A stretch of DNA of 64,000 bases from Candidatus Pseudoruminococcus merdavium (GCA_904419745.1 CAJFSS010000005.1:186001-250000); one strand, 5' to 3'; shown: positions 7,655 to 17,073, counted from the stretch's first letter. Notes: generated from the letters alone by a model not told the origin. Numbers and translations: made by a program.

Positions 7655-8901
7655 ATCCGCAGGAAAAATTACAGAAGATAGTTCGGCATGCTTATGAGAC
7701 GGTACCTTTCTATCGCAAACAATTTGAGGAAAATCATCTGACGCCGGATGATATTCTCATTACGGAGGATTTGCAAAAGCTCCCCGTTTTGAGGAAAGAA
7801 CAGCTTCAGGATGAAGTACACGATCATCTCTCATCCCGTTACAGCGTTCAATATATGAATGGTCTACTCATTGAAAAACGGACATCCGGTTCTACAGGAA
7901 AGTGTTTGAAAATTTTCTGGTCTATCTCAGATAGTACTCTGAGCGATGCAGGTGCGTGGAAATACCGTGGAAAATGGTATGGCATTACTCCTCAAGATCG
8001 ATACCTCAGTTTTCACACCACGATTTATGCGGGAAACCGTCTTATTCCCAATCAGGAAATTTTGGAAAAAGAACATGGTGTGAATCTCTCCATCAATAAA
8101 ATGAACCTGCACCGAGCAAATTTGCAGGAATATTTTCAGAAAATCCACGAATTTCGGCCAGTGTGGATTTTAGGACAGCCAAGTATTTTGGAAATTCTGT
8201 CGAGCTACCTTCTAGAACATCATTTATCTTTAGAAAGTGTCCGATATTTGGAAATGACAGGGGAATATCTGACAAAATCAGTTCGGAATCATATTGCGCA
8301 GGCCTTTCCTCAGGCAAAAATTGCAAATATGTATGGTTCCAATGAAACTGGAACTATTGCACTGGAATGCCCGCATGGACATATGCATTTGGTAGAATCC
8401 AATGCTGTGGTGGAAATACACAAAGCACATCCAGAAGATGAGGATGGAGATGTCCTGGTGACCAGCCTGCGCAATACGGCAATGCCCATTCTCCACTACG
8501 CACTAGGCGATCGGGCAAAAATGCGGACGGTTTCCTGCGAGTATGCGCATTCTCCTGTGATTGAGGTGACTGCGGGCCGGGTCGGGCAGACAATTCGCCT
8601 GCCCAACGGCGAGGAAAAAGGCTGCTATGTTCTACTACATCCGGTGGAATACATCAATAATGATTTGAACAATCCCATTACACAGTTTCAAGTTGTCCAG
8701 ACAGCACCCGATTCCTTTGAAGTTTATCTTGCCTTGGCACCACGTTTTAAAAACTGGAAAAAAGCAATTTCAGAAATCTATGAACGGGAAGCTGGAACCG
8801 CAGTGGGAGAAGGGCTTCACTGGAATTTCCATTTTGAAGAAAAGCTCTTTCCAGATGAACATACAGGGAAATTGCAGTTTTTTAAAAGCGAGTTGGTATA
8901 G
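7651..8901 (+). CDS. PaaK/CapK-type adenylate-forming ligase
   Basis: The 416-residue enzyme belongs to the phenylacetate-CoA ligase (PaaK/CapK) branch of the ANL superfamily, which activates carboxylic acids as adenylates and passes them to a thiol. The family N-terminal pattern is present (HAYETVPFYRKQF). So are the phosphate loop RTSGSTGKC, the MYGSNETG motif that binds the adenylate, and the Asp region YALGDRAKM. The natural substrate cannot be read. Given the carrier protein directly upstream (four-base overlap), transfer to its phosphopantetheine is more likely than CoA ligation; that is inference. The start follows AAGGAGG within the end of the carrier gene. Confidence 0.85.
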   Translation: MNPQEKLQKIVRHAYETVPFYRKQFEENHLTPDDILITEDLQKLPVLRKEQLQDEVHDHLSSRYSVQYMNGLLIEKRTSGSTGKCLKIFWSISDSTLSDAGAWKYRGKWYGITPQDRYLSFHTTIYAGNRLIPNQEILEKEHGVNLSINKMNLHRANLQEYFQKIHEFRPVWILGQPSILEILSSYLLEHHLSLESVRYLEMTGEYLTKSVRNHIAQAFPQAKIANMYGSNETGTIALECPHGHMHLVESNAVVEIHKAHPEDEDGDVLVTSLRNTAMPILHYALGDRAKMRTVSCEYAHSPVIEVTAGRVGQTIRLPNGEEKGCYVLLHPVEYINNDLNNPITQFQVVQTAPDSFEVYLALAPRFKNWKKAISEIYEREAGTAVGEGLHWNFHFEEKLFPDEHTGKLQFFKSELV

Positions 8902-8912
8902 TGGTTTTCATG

Positions 8913-8936
8913 TCGGATGGACCATAGTCCATCCGA
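8913..8936 (+). promoter_or_regulatory. intra-operon mRNA hairpin
   Basis: A perfect 10-bp stem (TCGGATGGAC and its complement, CATA loop) in the 68-base gap between the two ligase genes, with no proper T tract. It may protect or attenuate the transcript; it does not look like a full terminator. Confidence 0.5.
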
Positions 8937-8969
8937 TTTCTCCATATTGGAAGTGGGAGGCAATCTAGT

Positions 8970-10286
8970 ATGAACCGGAAAATAGGAATTGTCGGGGAAA
9001 ACTCCATAGAATATGTTAAGGCTTTGCTTGCGGTCTGGCGAGCGGGAAATTGTGCAGTTCTTTTAGACTGGCGTCTTCCGGCTGGACAGATTCTTGATAT
9101 GCTCGTTTTATGCGGTGCAGAGGAATGTTATATGGACATGCGGCTCAAACAGGATCAGTTCCAGGGTTCTTCCCTAAAAATTCATTGGATGAATGTTCAG
9201 AATTCTTCGGCGAATGTGCTTTCCCTAAAGCTTTATGAGGATTTTTTTCTTCCACAGAGTGAAGAGGATGCGCTCATATTGTTTAGTTCCGGGACAACGG
9301 GAAAATCAAAGGGGATCGTGCTTTCTTATCGGTCAATTGTCCTAAATAGTACGGCGGTAGCAGAGTATCTCCAACTGGAACAGAATGATTGCTTTTATAT
9401 CAGTAAAGCATTGTCGCATTCGTCTACCCTGGTGGGAGAACTGCTCGTTGCACTGCGTTATAGAGTACGGGTAATTCTGGCCCCTACAATTGTTCCTCCT
9501 CGCGTAGCCTTACGGACAATCTGTGAAGAACAGGCGACAATTCTCTGCGTAAACCCGATACTGCTACGCCTGTTTGCAAAGACCCAGGAACGTCTGCAAT
9601 GGGATCTTCCGCTCAGGGTTATCTATACGAGCGGTGCCGTGGCGGATCGGCAGCTGATGCTGGATGCGAGAAAGGTTTTTGGCAAAATCCCGGTTTTAGA
9701 TATTTATGGTTTGAGTGAAGCGGGCCCAAGAGTCAGCGCCCAGCGGATTGGTTCGTCGGATACCCCCGGTTCTGTCGGGATTCCGGTTCAAGGAGTAGAG
9801 GTTCAGGTGCGTTCACAACAAGGCGGTCTCTGTAAGCCATTGGAGCAGGGGATGATTTTTGTAAAAACTCCGAGTGCTATGACAAGGTACCTGAATAATC
9901 CCTCTCCCTGCCAGGCAGGTTGGATTTATACCGGAGATATTGGATATTTACATAAAGACGGGGAGTTATTTGTACTTGGACGGGCAGATGATATCATTGT
10001 ACAGGGCGCCCACAATCTCGATCCCAACGGAATAGAAACCATTCTAAAATGTTGTCCGGAAGTGGAAGACTGCATGGTTTTTGGCGTTGAAGATTCCCAG
10101 TATGGACATAAAGCAGTGTGCTTTTATGTTGCAACCAGGGATCTGGAAGAGGAGCTCTATCTTTTTGCTAGACAAAAACTTGCGGATTATGAAATTCCTA
10201 AGGAGTTCCAACGGGTTGGACAGGTACCTGTCACGGTCACAGGAAAGCGATCCAGGGCGTTAGCTCGTGCAAAGTATTGCGGATAA
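8970..10286 (+). CDS. AMP-dependent synthetase/ligase
   Basis: A second adenylate-forming enzyme (438 residues), of the classical acyl-CoA synthetase/NRPS A-domain branch. Core motifs are LFSSGTTGKSKG (phosphate loop), DIYGLSEAG (adenylate binding), YTGDIGYLHKDGELFVLGR (ribose-binding Asp and hinge) and the C-terminal subdomain ending VTVTGKRSRA with the catalytic Lys. At 438 residues it is compact for the family, with a trimmed N-terminal subdomain. GGGAGG (8955-8960) marks the start. It may load a second substrate on the carrier protein, or the two ligases may act in series. Substrate unknown. Confidence 0.88.
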   Translation: MNRKIGIVGENSIEYVKALLAVWRAGNCAVLLDWRLPAGQILDMLVLCGAEECYMDMRLKQDQFQGSSLKIHWMNVQNSSANVLSLKLYEDFFLPQSEEDALILFSSGTTGKSKGIVLSYRSIVLNSTAVAEYLQLEQNDCFYISKALSHSSTLVGELLVALRYRVRVILAPTIVPPRVALRTICEEQATILCVNPILLRLFAKTQERLQWDLPLRVIYTSGAVADRQLMLDARKVFGKIPVLDIYGLSEAGPRVSAQRIGSSDTPGSVGIPVQGVEVQVRSQQGGLCKPLEQGMIFVKTPSAMTRYLNNPSPCQAGWIYTGDIGYLHKDGELFVLGRADDIIVQGAHNLDPNGIETILKCCPEVEDCMVFGVEDSQYGHKAVCFYVATRDLEEELYLFARQKLADYEIPKEFQRVGQVPVTVTGKRSRALARAKYCG

Positions 10287-10297
10287 GGAGGAATTTC

Positions 10298-11611
10298 ATG
10301 GGCAGAAAAATCCATGTCGCAGTACTTGACGACGGCATTTTTACAGGAAAATACATACTCCCTACGCTGCTGCATTGTGTAAAAATTCAAAACTGTCAGC
10401 TACAGGCTCCCTATCAAAATCCTCAGCCCCAACGTGTTACAAGCCACGGGACGGTCTGTGCGGCGATTATCCATCACTATGCCCCACAGGTACAGTTGAG
10501 TAGTGTAAAAATTATATTTGGAGAACAACGGACGGGCAGCCCGGATGATCTGATTGCAGGGATTGATTGGTGCCTTTCCCATCATGTGGACGTGGTACAT
10601 TTGAGTATTGGAACCGTAGAAAGCCGGGATTTTCAAAAAGTCGGGGCAAAAATTCATCAGGCAGCACAGCAGGGATTGATTTTTGTGGCAGCACAAAGCA
10701 ACTCGCGCCGGTATACTTATCCGGCCTGTTTGTCCGATGTCATTGGAGTGCGGCAAAGGCCGATTTATCGTGGACCCCAGTACCGGATGAACCGCGATGC
10801 TTTGAACTGTGTGGATATCCTGGCAAGCTCCTCACACGAGTTGCCGCTATTAGATGGAACAGTTCATTATACAGCAATCTGCAATAGTTTCGCTGCCCCG
10901 TTGATTACCGCCAAAGTGGCGAGCCTGATGGGAAATGGACAATACCCGACCACAAAGGAGGAACTCTGTTCTCTGCTGTCTAGGGAGAAGGACTGCCTTG
11001 CCAAAGAACCCTATGATCCCTATTTCCAGGCAATCAACAATTGTGTTCCCAATCAACAAGTGGCTGTGCTTTCTGCCTCCGAATTTGGAAAAGTGGAATC
11101 CCTGAAGGAAAAACAGTTTTTTATTTTCCGTCAAAAACTTACCGACAAACAAAGATGTCAGATATGCTGTTACAAAAGGAGATATTTTGAACCCGGAGAA
11201 TATGAAAAAAGGCTGAAAACTAAATGGACAGAGGAAAAAACAGAACTCCCGATCATTTCCTTTGCTACGGGAAAACGGGAGTTGGATAAAACATTTTCTC
11301 TACAAATGGAGCAGGAAATTTTTGCACAAAGCTATTATCCGGCAATCCTGTCTTCTGAACTGGAAGACAGCGGGCAGGGCTGGTTTTTCTGTCCGCCAGG
11401 GATACAGGGATATCCGGCGGCTTGTACCATAGCGAAGGAGATGCGTCCTGACATTTTGATTTTGTGTTCTGTCCCGGAACCACGTGCCGATATTCTGGTA
11501 GAGTACCGGGCAGGACAGTTTGCAGTTACTTCAGAGGAAGGAGTTCAATCGTATTCAGCACCGGAAACGGTAATCCGTGCTGTGTGCGGACTGGTTTTTG
11601 AAGATGAATAA
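10298..11611 (+). CDS. cytosolic subtilisin-family protease with a novel C-terminal region
   Basis: The 437-residue protein has a compact subtilase (S8) domain in residues ~5-215. The triad is Asp11 (VAVLDDG), His50 (TSHGT) and Ser197 (NSFAAP), with Asn135 at the oxyanion position. There is no signal peptide or propeptide, so it should act in the cytoplasm. The last ~200 residues are not recognised; they include RPDILILCSVPEPRADILVEY. Cytosolic subtilases in biosynthetic clusters usually trim or cyclise peptide intermediates (for example PatA/PatG in cyanobactins), which suggests a peptide-like substrate here; that is inference. The start follows AAGGAGG (10286-10292). The stop overlaps the next gene by eight bases. 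Confidence 0.85.
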   Translation: MGRKIHVAVLDDGIFTGKYILPTLLHCVKIQNCQLQAPYQNPQPQRVTSHGTVCAAIIHHYAPQVQLSSVKIIFGEQRTGSPDDLIAGIDWCLSHHVDVVHLSIGTVESRDFQKVGAKIHQAAQQGLIFVAAQSNSRRYTYPACLSDVIGVRQRPIYRGPQYRMNRDALNCVDILASSSHELPLLDGTVHYTAICNSFAAPLITAKVASLMGNGQYPTTKEELCSLLSREKDCLAKEPYDPYFQAINNCVPNQQVAVLSASEFGKVESLKEKQFFIFRQKLTDKQRCQICCYKRRYFEPGEYEKRLKTKWTEEKTELPIISFATGKRELDKTFSLQMEQEIFAQSYYPAILSSELEDSGQGWFFCPPGIQGYPAACTIAKEMRPDILILCSVPEPRADILVEYRAGQFAVTSEEGVQSYSAPETVIRAVCGLVFEDE

Positions 11612-13457
11612 GCGGCAGAATAAAAAAACACTCAAACAAAGGCTGGGCGCTTCCTGCGCATCGGCCCTGTTTGCGGTGTGTTTGCCGTTTCGTGTGGCGC
11701 CGTTTCTCTATATTCTTTTTTTGTTGATTCAGTTGCTTAGTTCTACGATTCCGGCAGTATCCATCGTGTTGTTTCAGCAAGTTATGGCAGAACTGGTACT
11801 GGTCTATCAGGGAACATTGCATACTGAACGATTGTTTCTGCTCATCGGAGTCTACCTTGTTTTACAAGCGCTTTCTTCCCAGTTTTCCAATCTGATACAG
11901 CTGTTTTCCTCCCTTTTAACGGACAGGGCAAAACGCTATATTGATTTACAGACAATGCGGCAGCTGGCGTCCATACCCATGGCTCATTTTGACAGTAAAA
12001 CCGATCAGGATACCATTCAGGTGGTTATGGACAGCCAGATGATGATTTCACAGACAATTACCTGGATTGTCACCATTTTAGGAATGGCCTATACTTTTGT
12101 TTCTGTTTCGGGAGTCTTTTTGGCCCAGTATCCATGGCTGGCGCTGGTATTTTTGCTGACCTATATCCCAGGAACGGCCGCATCTTATCTGTTGAGCCGG
12201 AAACTGGATCGCTGGTCAATTGATTCTACATCGGAATTTCGGAAAAAGAACTATTATAAATCCCTGCTCACACAGCCGAAATATGCCAAAGAACTGCGCT
12301 TGTTTCATCTGGAGGAGGAATTCCGCGGGCGGTATAACAGCCTCTGGAATCATTTGCGGGCACAAAAGGAAGGTATTTTCCGCAAGGGCAACCGCAGGAT
12401 TATGTTCACTACAATTTGTTCGAATCTTGGCTATCTGCTGGTTGTCTGTTATGCGGTTTTCCAGACGTTCATTGGTGGGATGGACGTTGCATCGCTGACC
12501 ATGATTATTGGAGCGATTGGCTCCATGTCGGGGACATTTCCCGCATTGATTTCCAACTGGGTCACTTATTTTGGAATTGTAGCCCCGCGGATTACCCAAT
12601 ACCGGGAGTTTCTAAGCTGGGAGAAGGAGCGACAAACAGGGGCAGCTAGGTTTCCCAACCATGATATCCCGGAAATCCGGTTTGATAAGGTATGGTTCCG
12701 ATATCCGGGAACGGATTTCGATGTGCTGCGGGGAGTATCTTTTACCATTCGGCCAGGAGAAAAAGTGGCGTTGTTGGGAATCAACGGCTCGGGGAAAAGC
12801 ACGATACTAAAGTTACTGATGCGTTTTTATCTGCCGGATCGTGGAAAAATTACCCTAAATGGAATAGATATTCGGGAATATGAGCTTTCCTCAATCCGTC
12901 GTCTGTTTACCGCCTGTTTTCAAGAGGTTACCCATTATGCTTTTGACGTTATGGAAAACATCACCTTATCGGATATCGACCGAGAGCATGGAGAAGAACG
13001 GGCTGTGGAAAGCGCACGCGAGAGTGGCATTGATCAGGAGATCCGACAATGGGAGCAAGGGTATCGGACTCCTTTGACTAGAATGTTTGACAAGCAGGGA
13101 AAAGAACTTTCCGGAGGACAGTGGCAGAAAATTGCAATTGCCCGGGCATTTTATCGGGATGCACCGGTTGTAATTCTGGATGAACCCTCTGCCTCTTTGG
13201 ATGCTCTGGCAGAAGATCGCATCTTTTCCTCCTTTTCCCGACTGTGCCGGGATAGGACGGGCATCCTTGTCTCCCACCGTCTTTCCAATACCATCAGCTG
13301 CAACCATATCATTGTGCTCAAAGACGGTGAGGTGTGCGAACAGGGGACGCATGAACAGTTGATGTGCAGACGGGGATATTATGCGTATCTCTATCATCTG
13401 CAATCCGAACGGTATCAGGAAGGGGCGAAAACAGATGCAGAAGCAGAAAAAGTATAA
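11604..13457 (+). CDS. ABC exporter (fused TMD-NBD), first of a pair
   Basis: The 617-residue half-transporter has six membrane helices (residues ~20-330) and a C-terminal ATPase domain: Walker A GINGSGKST, signature LSGGQWQK, Walker B VVILDEPSASLD with the catalytic Glu, H-loop VSHRLS. There is no peptidase domain at the N-terminus, so it would not cleave leader peptides itself. It overlaps the subtilase gene by eight bases and the next exporter gene by 23 bases. The similar exporter that follows (both have LSGGQWQK and LDEPSASLD) suggests a heterodimer that exports the product of this operon. Both ATPase sites look catalytically complete. Confidence 0.9.
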   Translation: MNKRQNKKTLKQRLGASCASALFAVCLPFRVAPFLYILFLLIQLLSSTIPAVSIVLFQQVMAELVLVYQGTLHTERLFLLIGVYLVLQALSSQFSNLIQLFSSLLTDRAKRYIDLQTMRQLASIPMAHFDSKTDQDTIQVVMDSQMMISQTITWIVTILGMAYTFVSVSGVFLAQYPWLALVFLLTYIPGTAASYLLSRKLDRWSIDSTSEFRKKNYYKSLLTQPKYAKELRLFHLEEEFRGRYNSLWNHLRAQKEGIFRKGNRRIMFTTICSNLGYLLVVCYAVFQTFIGGMDVASLTMIIGAIGSMSGTFPALISNWVTYFGIVAPRITQYREFLSWEKERQTGAARFPNHDIPEIRFDKVWFRYPGTDFDVLRGVSFTIRPGEKVALLGINGSGKSTILKLLMRFYLPDRGKITLNGIDIREYELSSIRRLFTACFQEVTHYAFDVMENITLSDIDREHGEERAVESARESGIDQEIRQWEQGYRTPLTRMFDKQGKELSGGQWQKIAIARAFYRDAPVVILDEPSASLDALAEDRIFSSFSRLCRDRTGILVSHRLSNTISCNHIIVLKDGEVCEQGTHEQLMCRRGYYAYLYHLQSERYQEGAKTDAEAEKV

Positions 13458-15225
13458 AAATATCCTGCGTGATTTTATATATAGTGTTCGGATTCCTTTT
13501 CAAGCCTCTAGGAAATACTTTTTGTGCAAAGCCACCACAACAGTGATATTGGCAGCTCTTGCATTTTTTGTTTTGATTTTATGGAGGGATACTTTAAACC
13601 TTGTTACCGATGCGGCGACAGGAACAAGCGTGCCTTTTTCAAAAATTGCTGTTTTATTGGCGCTATATTTTTTGTGTTATATGGCGCAGAAATTTATCGG
13701 CGTGGCAGATGAACTGATTCAATACAAATACAATGACGCGGTGGAAGTCTATCTGGACAATATGATGGTTCAAAAAATATCCGGCATTGATCTTGCGTTC
13801 TTTGATGACAGTGAACTTGGGGATCAAGTGGCGCATTCCTGGACAATTTTGTCCTCTGTGCAGATGACAGCGTGGAAAATGTTTACTTTGCTTGACTGTG
13901 TGATAAAAATGGCGACTTCTTTTGCACTGCTTTGTTCTCTCAGTATTTGGCTTGCCCTTCTGGTTGTGCTGCTGTCCGTGCCTGCTCTGGCATTATCCCA
14001 TCGAACAAGCCGACTGCAATATGAATACCAGATGGATTCTGCCAAAAAGTATCGGAGAATGGATTACAATAAGGAATTATTTTATCGGGAATATGCCGCG
14101 GATATGCGCCTGTATGGCCTGGCTTCCAAGTTTATGGACAATTATAAGGAGTTGTGGTCACAGTGGTATCATAACCGGAAACGTGTTTCATTGAAAACCT
14201 GCGTCATCAACTTTGGCAGTATGCTTTTGCTTTCTGTTGGAGATGTTGCGATGTATGTGGATTTGGTCGGACGCCTGTTCAAACGTGTCATAGGGATTGG
14301 GGATATCTCCTATTTCACCTCTCTGCTCAGTAATTTTCGCTCTAATGTGAGCACGTTTTTGTTTGTAATGGTAGAAATCATGCAGGGGTTTCAGGAATTG
14401 CACCGTGTGCAGGAACTGATGGAAATGGAACCGCTGATGGAACATGGCGGAACATATCCTTTGGATGAAATCAAGGAAATTTGCTTTGAACAGGTCGGTT
14501 TTACCTATCCCCGGCAAAAGGAGCCGGTTTTAAACGATTGTAGTTTTACAATTACAAAGGGGGAGACTGTGGGACTGGTCGGGTTAAATGGAGCTGGAAA
14601 AACAACTATTGTCAAGTTGCTGCTGCGTTTTTACGATGTCACACAGGGCAAAATTACCATCAACGGAATGGATATCCGGGACTATGAGCTTACCAGCCTC
14701 CGGCGTGCATTTGGCGTACTGTTCCAGGATTTTGTACGTTACAGTATGACGGCAAAAGAGAATATCAGTCTTTCTGACCTGGAACATTGCGAGGATATCC
14801 GACGGATCAATACAATCAGCCGCCAGTCCGGCGTCTCGGAGTTTGCATTGGAATGGGAACATGGACTGGATACACCTTTGACCAGGCGATTTGACAATAC
14901 TGGCATAGAACTTTCTGGAGGGCAGTGGCAAAAAATATCGCTTGCAAGAACCTTGTTTCGGAGCTGCGATTTTATTGTATTGGATGAACCGTCCGCCTCA
15001 TTGGATCCGGAATCGGAATATCGGATTTTTGAACAGTTTAAACAATTATCAGAGGGAAAAACAGCTTTGCTGATATCGCATCGGCTGTCCAATATCATGT
15101 TGTGCAGCCATATTGTGGTTTTAGATGGGGGACATGTCTCTCAACAGGGGACGCATCAGGAGCTGATGGAGCAGGGTGGAGAGTATGCCAGCCTGTTTAC
15201 CATCCAAAGCAGGAAATACCAGTAG
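13435..15225 (+). CDS. ABC exporter (fused TMD-NBD), second of a pair
   Basis: A 596-residue half-transporter of the same type as its neighbour: six membrane helices, then Walker A GLNGAGKTT, signature LSGGQWQK, Walker B IVLDEPSASLD, and H-loop ISHRLS. The start at 13435 is preceded by an AAGGGG-type site (about 13420-13426) and lies inside the end of the preceding gene. The shared, uncommon GGQWQK signature suggests the two genes arose by duplication and work together. The exported substrate is not known; context points to the carrier-protein pathway product. Confidence 0.9.
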   Translation: MQKQKKYKNILRDFIYSVRIPFQASRKYFLCKATTTVILAALAFFVLILWRDTLNLVTDAATGTSVPFSKIAVLLALYFLCYMAQKFIGVADELIQYKYNDAVEVYLDNMMVQKISGIDLAFFDDSELGDQVAHSWTILSSVQMTAWKMFTLLDCVIKMATSFALLCSLSIWLALLVVLLSVPALALSHRTSRLQYEYQMDSAKKYRRMDYNKELFYREYAADMRLYGLASKFMDNYKELWSQWYHNRKRVSLKTCVINFGSMLLLSVGDVAMYVDLVGRLFKRVIGIGDISYFTSLLSNFRSNVSTFLFVMVEIMQGFQELHRVQELMEMEPLMEHGGTYPLDEIKEICFEQVGFTYPRQKEPVLNDCSFTITKGETVGLVGLNGAGKTTIVKLLLRFYDVTQGKITINGMDIRDYELTSLRRAFGVLFQDFVRYSMTAKENISLSDLEHCEDIRRINTISRQSGVSEFALEWEHGLDTPLTRRFDNTGIELSGGQWQKISLARTLFRSCDFIVLDEPSASLDPESEYRIFEQFKQLSEGKTALLISHRLSNIMLCSHIVVLDGGHVSQQGTHQELMEQGGEYASLFTIQSRKYQ

Positions 15226-15236
15226 GGGGGAAAAGG

Positions 15237-16169
15237 GTGGAAGAAGGATTTGTTGTCTATGATCGGATGTTGTATCCGGACGAGCAGTTTGTGTGCTGTA
15301 TTGGAGGCAGGGTTTTATGTGCTGTGCGCTATCTTTTGGGAAAACCGGGGAATATGGATTTGTTTTCCTATCTGCGGCAGTGCAGGATTGATTACCATGT
15401 CCTTATCAGGGAGCATACGGAAGATCCTTGGTTTTATCAGCCACTGGAGATCATCACAGAACTCGGAAACCCGGTTTTCAGCCGCGAGGGAATTCGGGAA
15501 CTTGACGGTTTTCTCAAGCGGATCGGGATAAGGCTTGAGCGGGTTGAATTTCCTGGTAATACCGATTTGTGGAACGCGATAAAAAGTGCCTTTGCTCATA
15601 CAGAAGTGTTGGTGCTCAACATTGATCAATACTATCATCCCAAAAGCGAAAAATTCCATCGGCAGAAATATGCCTGGCATGCGTTGCTGCTCAAAGGGTT
15701 TTGTGAAAGGACTGGTGAGGTTCTTGTTTCTGACTCCACACATGGAAAAGAATACCCGCTCGCGTTTGAAGTGGTACAACAGATGTGTATTGGAAGTGGA
15801 TATCTAGTAAAAAGGGATATGGCCTTTACAGGGACATATCCGGAACAAAATCCGATTCTCTTTGATTGGGATAGAAACTTTTTACAACCCGTTTTTTGCT
15901 TTTTAAAGGAAATGCGCGAAAAATTCAGTGGATTCGCAGATGAAAAAGAGCTTGCATTTTACAGTTATGGGTATTGTTATACAATCAAGTATACGATCAT
16001 CCCATTTGTAAAAATGGCACTGCAAACGGAACAGGATCAGCAGTCATGGAACATAAAGCTGCTCTTGTGGGAAAAACTGAGCCGTTTGCTTGTAAAAATG
16101 GCCTTGAGCGGGAAGGACTTATCCAAGAGGATAGATCAGGTAATACAGGATCTTGTAGAAGAGCCGTAA
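15237..16169 (+). CDS. BtrH-like protein (C39-like fold), possible acyltransferase
   Basis: The 310-residue protein resembles the BtrH N-terminal family (distant papain/C39 fold). The features are Cys20-Cys21 near the start (FVCCIGG), the strand LVLNIDQYYHP, the His-containing AWHALLLKGF, then VLVSDST, which are the Cys, His and Asp positions of that fold. In butirosin synthesis BtrH moves an acyl group from a carrier protein to an amine; an equivalent role fits an operon that starts with a carrier protein. The last ~100 residues are helical and unassigned. GTG at 15237 is chosen because AGGGGGG lies six bases upstream. Similarity is remote, so the family call is tentative. Confidence 0.6.
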   Translation: MEEGFVVYDRMLYPDEQFVCCIGGRVLCAVRYLLGKPGNMDLFSYLRQCRIDYHVLIREHTEDPWFYQPLEIITELGNPVFSREGIRELDGFLKRIGIRLERVEFPGNTDLWNAIKSAFAHTEVLVLNIDQYYHPKSEKFHRQKYAWHALLLKGFCERTGEVLVSDSTHGKEYPLAFEVVQQMCIGSGYLVKRDMAFTGTYPEQNPILFDWDRNFLQPVFCFLKEMREKFSGFADEKELAFYSYGYCYTIKYTIIPFVKMALQTEQDQQSWNIKLLLWEKLSRLLVKMALSGKDLSKRIDQVIQDLVEEP

Positions 16170-16476
16170 AGTAATAAAAAAGACTGAAGGTTATCATAAA
16201 GGCATGTTTGTCCGGTTCCCTGTTGCAGAACAAGGAATATGAAAAGATTTTTCAGCCTCCAAAGAGGTCAGTCAATGCTGATCCCTTTGGGGGCTGCGCA
16301 AACCATCTGGTTACAAATGGTTTTGGTTCTATGGGAATTTTTCTGATTCTAGTTGCCGAAAAAGAAAATATAAAGTATAATAAAAACACTTTCATGCTTT
16401 TATCCAAGAAAGTTCAAAAAAATATAGGGTTGACATAGTATCAGAAAAGAGTAGGATGAAAGGGGAAAAGAAAACT
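16170..16476 (+). promoter_or_regulatory. intergenic region with two candidate promoters for pcp
   Basis: No convincing gene is visible. A hairpin AAACCAT/ATGGTTT (about 16299-16323) may end the upstream operon. TTGCCG (16353-16358), 17 bases, TATAAT (16376-16381) is a good sigma-A promoter. TTGACA (16430-16435) with TAGGAT (16452-16457) is a second candidate close to the gene. Confidence 0.55.
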
Positions 16477-17073
16477 ATGAAAAAGGTATTGATAACAGCA
16501 TTTGAGCCGTTTTTGGATGTGGCGACGAATTCTTCTTATGAAGCTCTTAAGGCCGTTCCGGAACTGATTGACGATAAACAGGTTATCAAAGAAGGGCTAC
16601 CGGTTTCCTATCGCAGGACGCCGGAAGAACTAAAACAGCTGATTGAAAAACATCGGCCGGATGTGGTTATTTCCCTGGGACAGGCAGCCGGACGCACGAA
16701 AGTCAATTTGGAGCGCGTGGCTGTCAATTTGATGGATGCCAACGCTGCGGATAATGATGGGCTTGTACTTCATGACGCCGTGATTGCACAAGATGGGCCA
16801 GTAGGATATTTTACCAAACTTCCTGTGAGGAAAATGTATGACCATGCTCAGGAATTGGATCTTCCGATTGATTTTTCCCTGAGTGCGGGCGGATATATTT
16901 GTAATTTAACTATGTATACTATTCTTGCGTTGTGTGAGACAGAGTATCCTGATATGATTGGAGGATTCATCCATGTCCCCCTTTATGATGGGCAGGTGGA
17001 AGATACGTCCAAACCAAGTTTACCGCTCAATGTGATTACGCAATGTATTATGGAAATGATCCGCTGCCTGTAA
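16477..17073 (+). CDS. pcp: pyroglutamyl-peptidase I
   Basis: This cytosolic cysteine peptidase removes N-terminal pyroglutamate from peptides. The catalytic set is visible: the Glu in LGQAAGRTKVNLERVAVN, the nucleophile Cys in SAGGYICN, and the His in GGFIHVPL. Length (198 residues) is slightly below the usual ~215, with a shortened N-terminus and C-terminus. The start at 16477 gives the conserved KKVLITAFEPF; AAAGGGG lies 11 bases upstream. It is monocistronic, beginning from its own promoters, and lies after the carrier-protein operon; a functional link to that operon is possible but not supported by shared transcription. Confidence 0.93.
   Translation: MKKVLITAFEPFLDVATNSSYEALKAVPELIDDKQVIKEGLPVSYRRTPEELKQLIEKHRPDVVISLGQAAGRTKVNLERVAVNLMDANAADNDGLVLHDAVIAQDGPVGYFTKLPVRKMYDHAQELDLPIDFSLSAGGYICNLTMYTILALCETEYPDMIGGFIHVPLYDGQVEDTSKPSLPLNVITQCIMEMIRCL

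Noticed and set aside
16208-16438. 76-codon open frame between the BtrH-like gene and pcp, considered as a precursor peptide
   Set aside because: No ATG with a ribosome site, and the frame runs through the hairpin and the pcp promoter.
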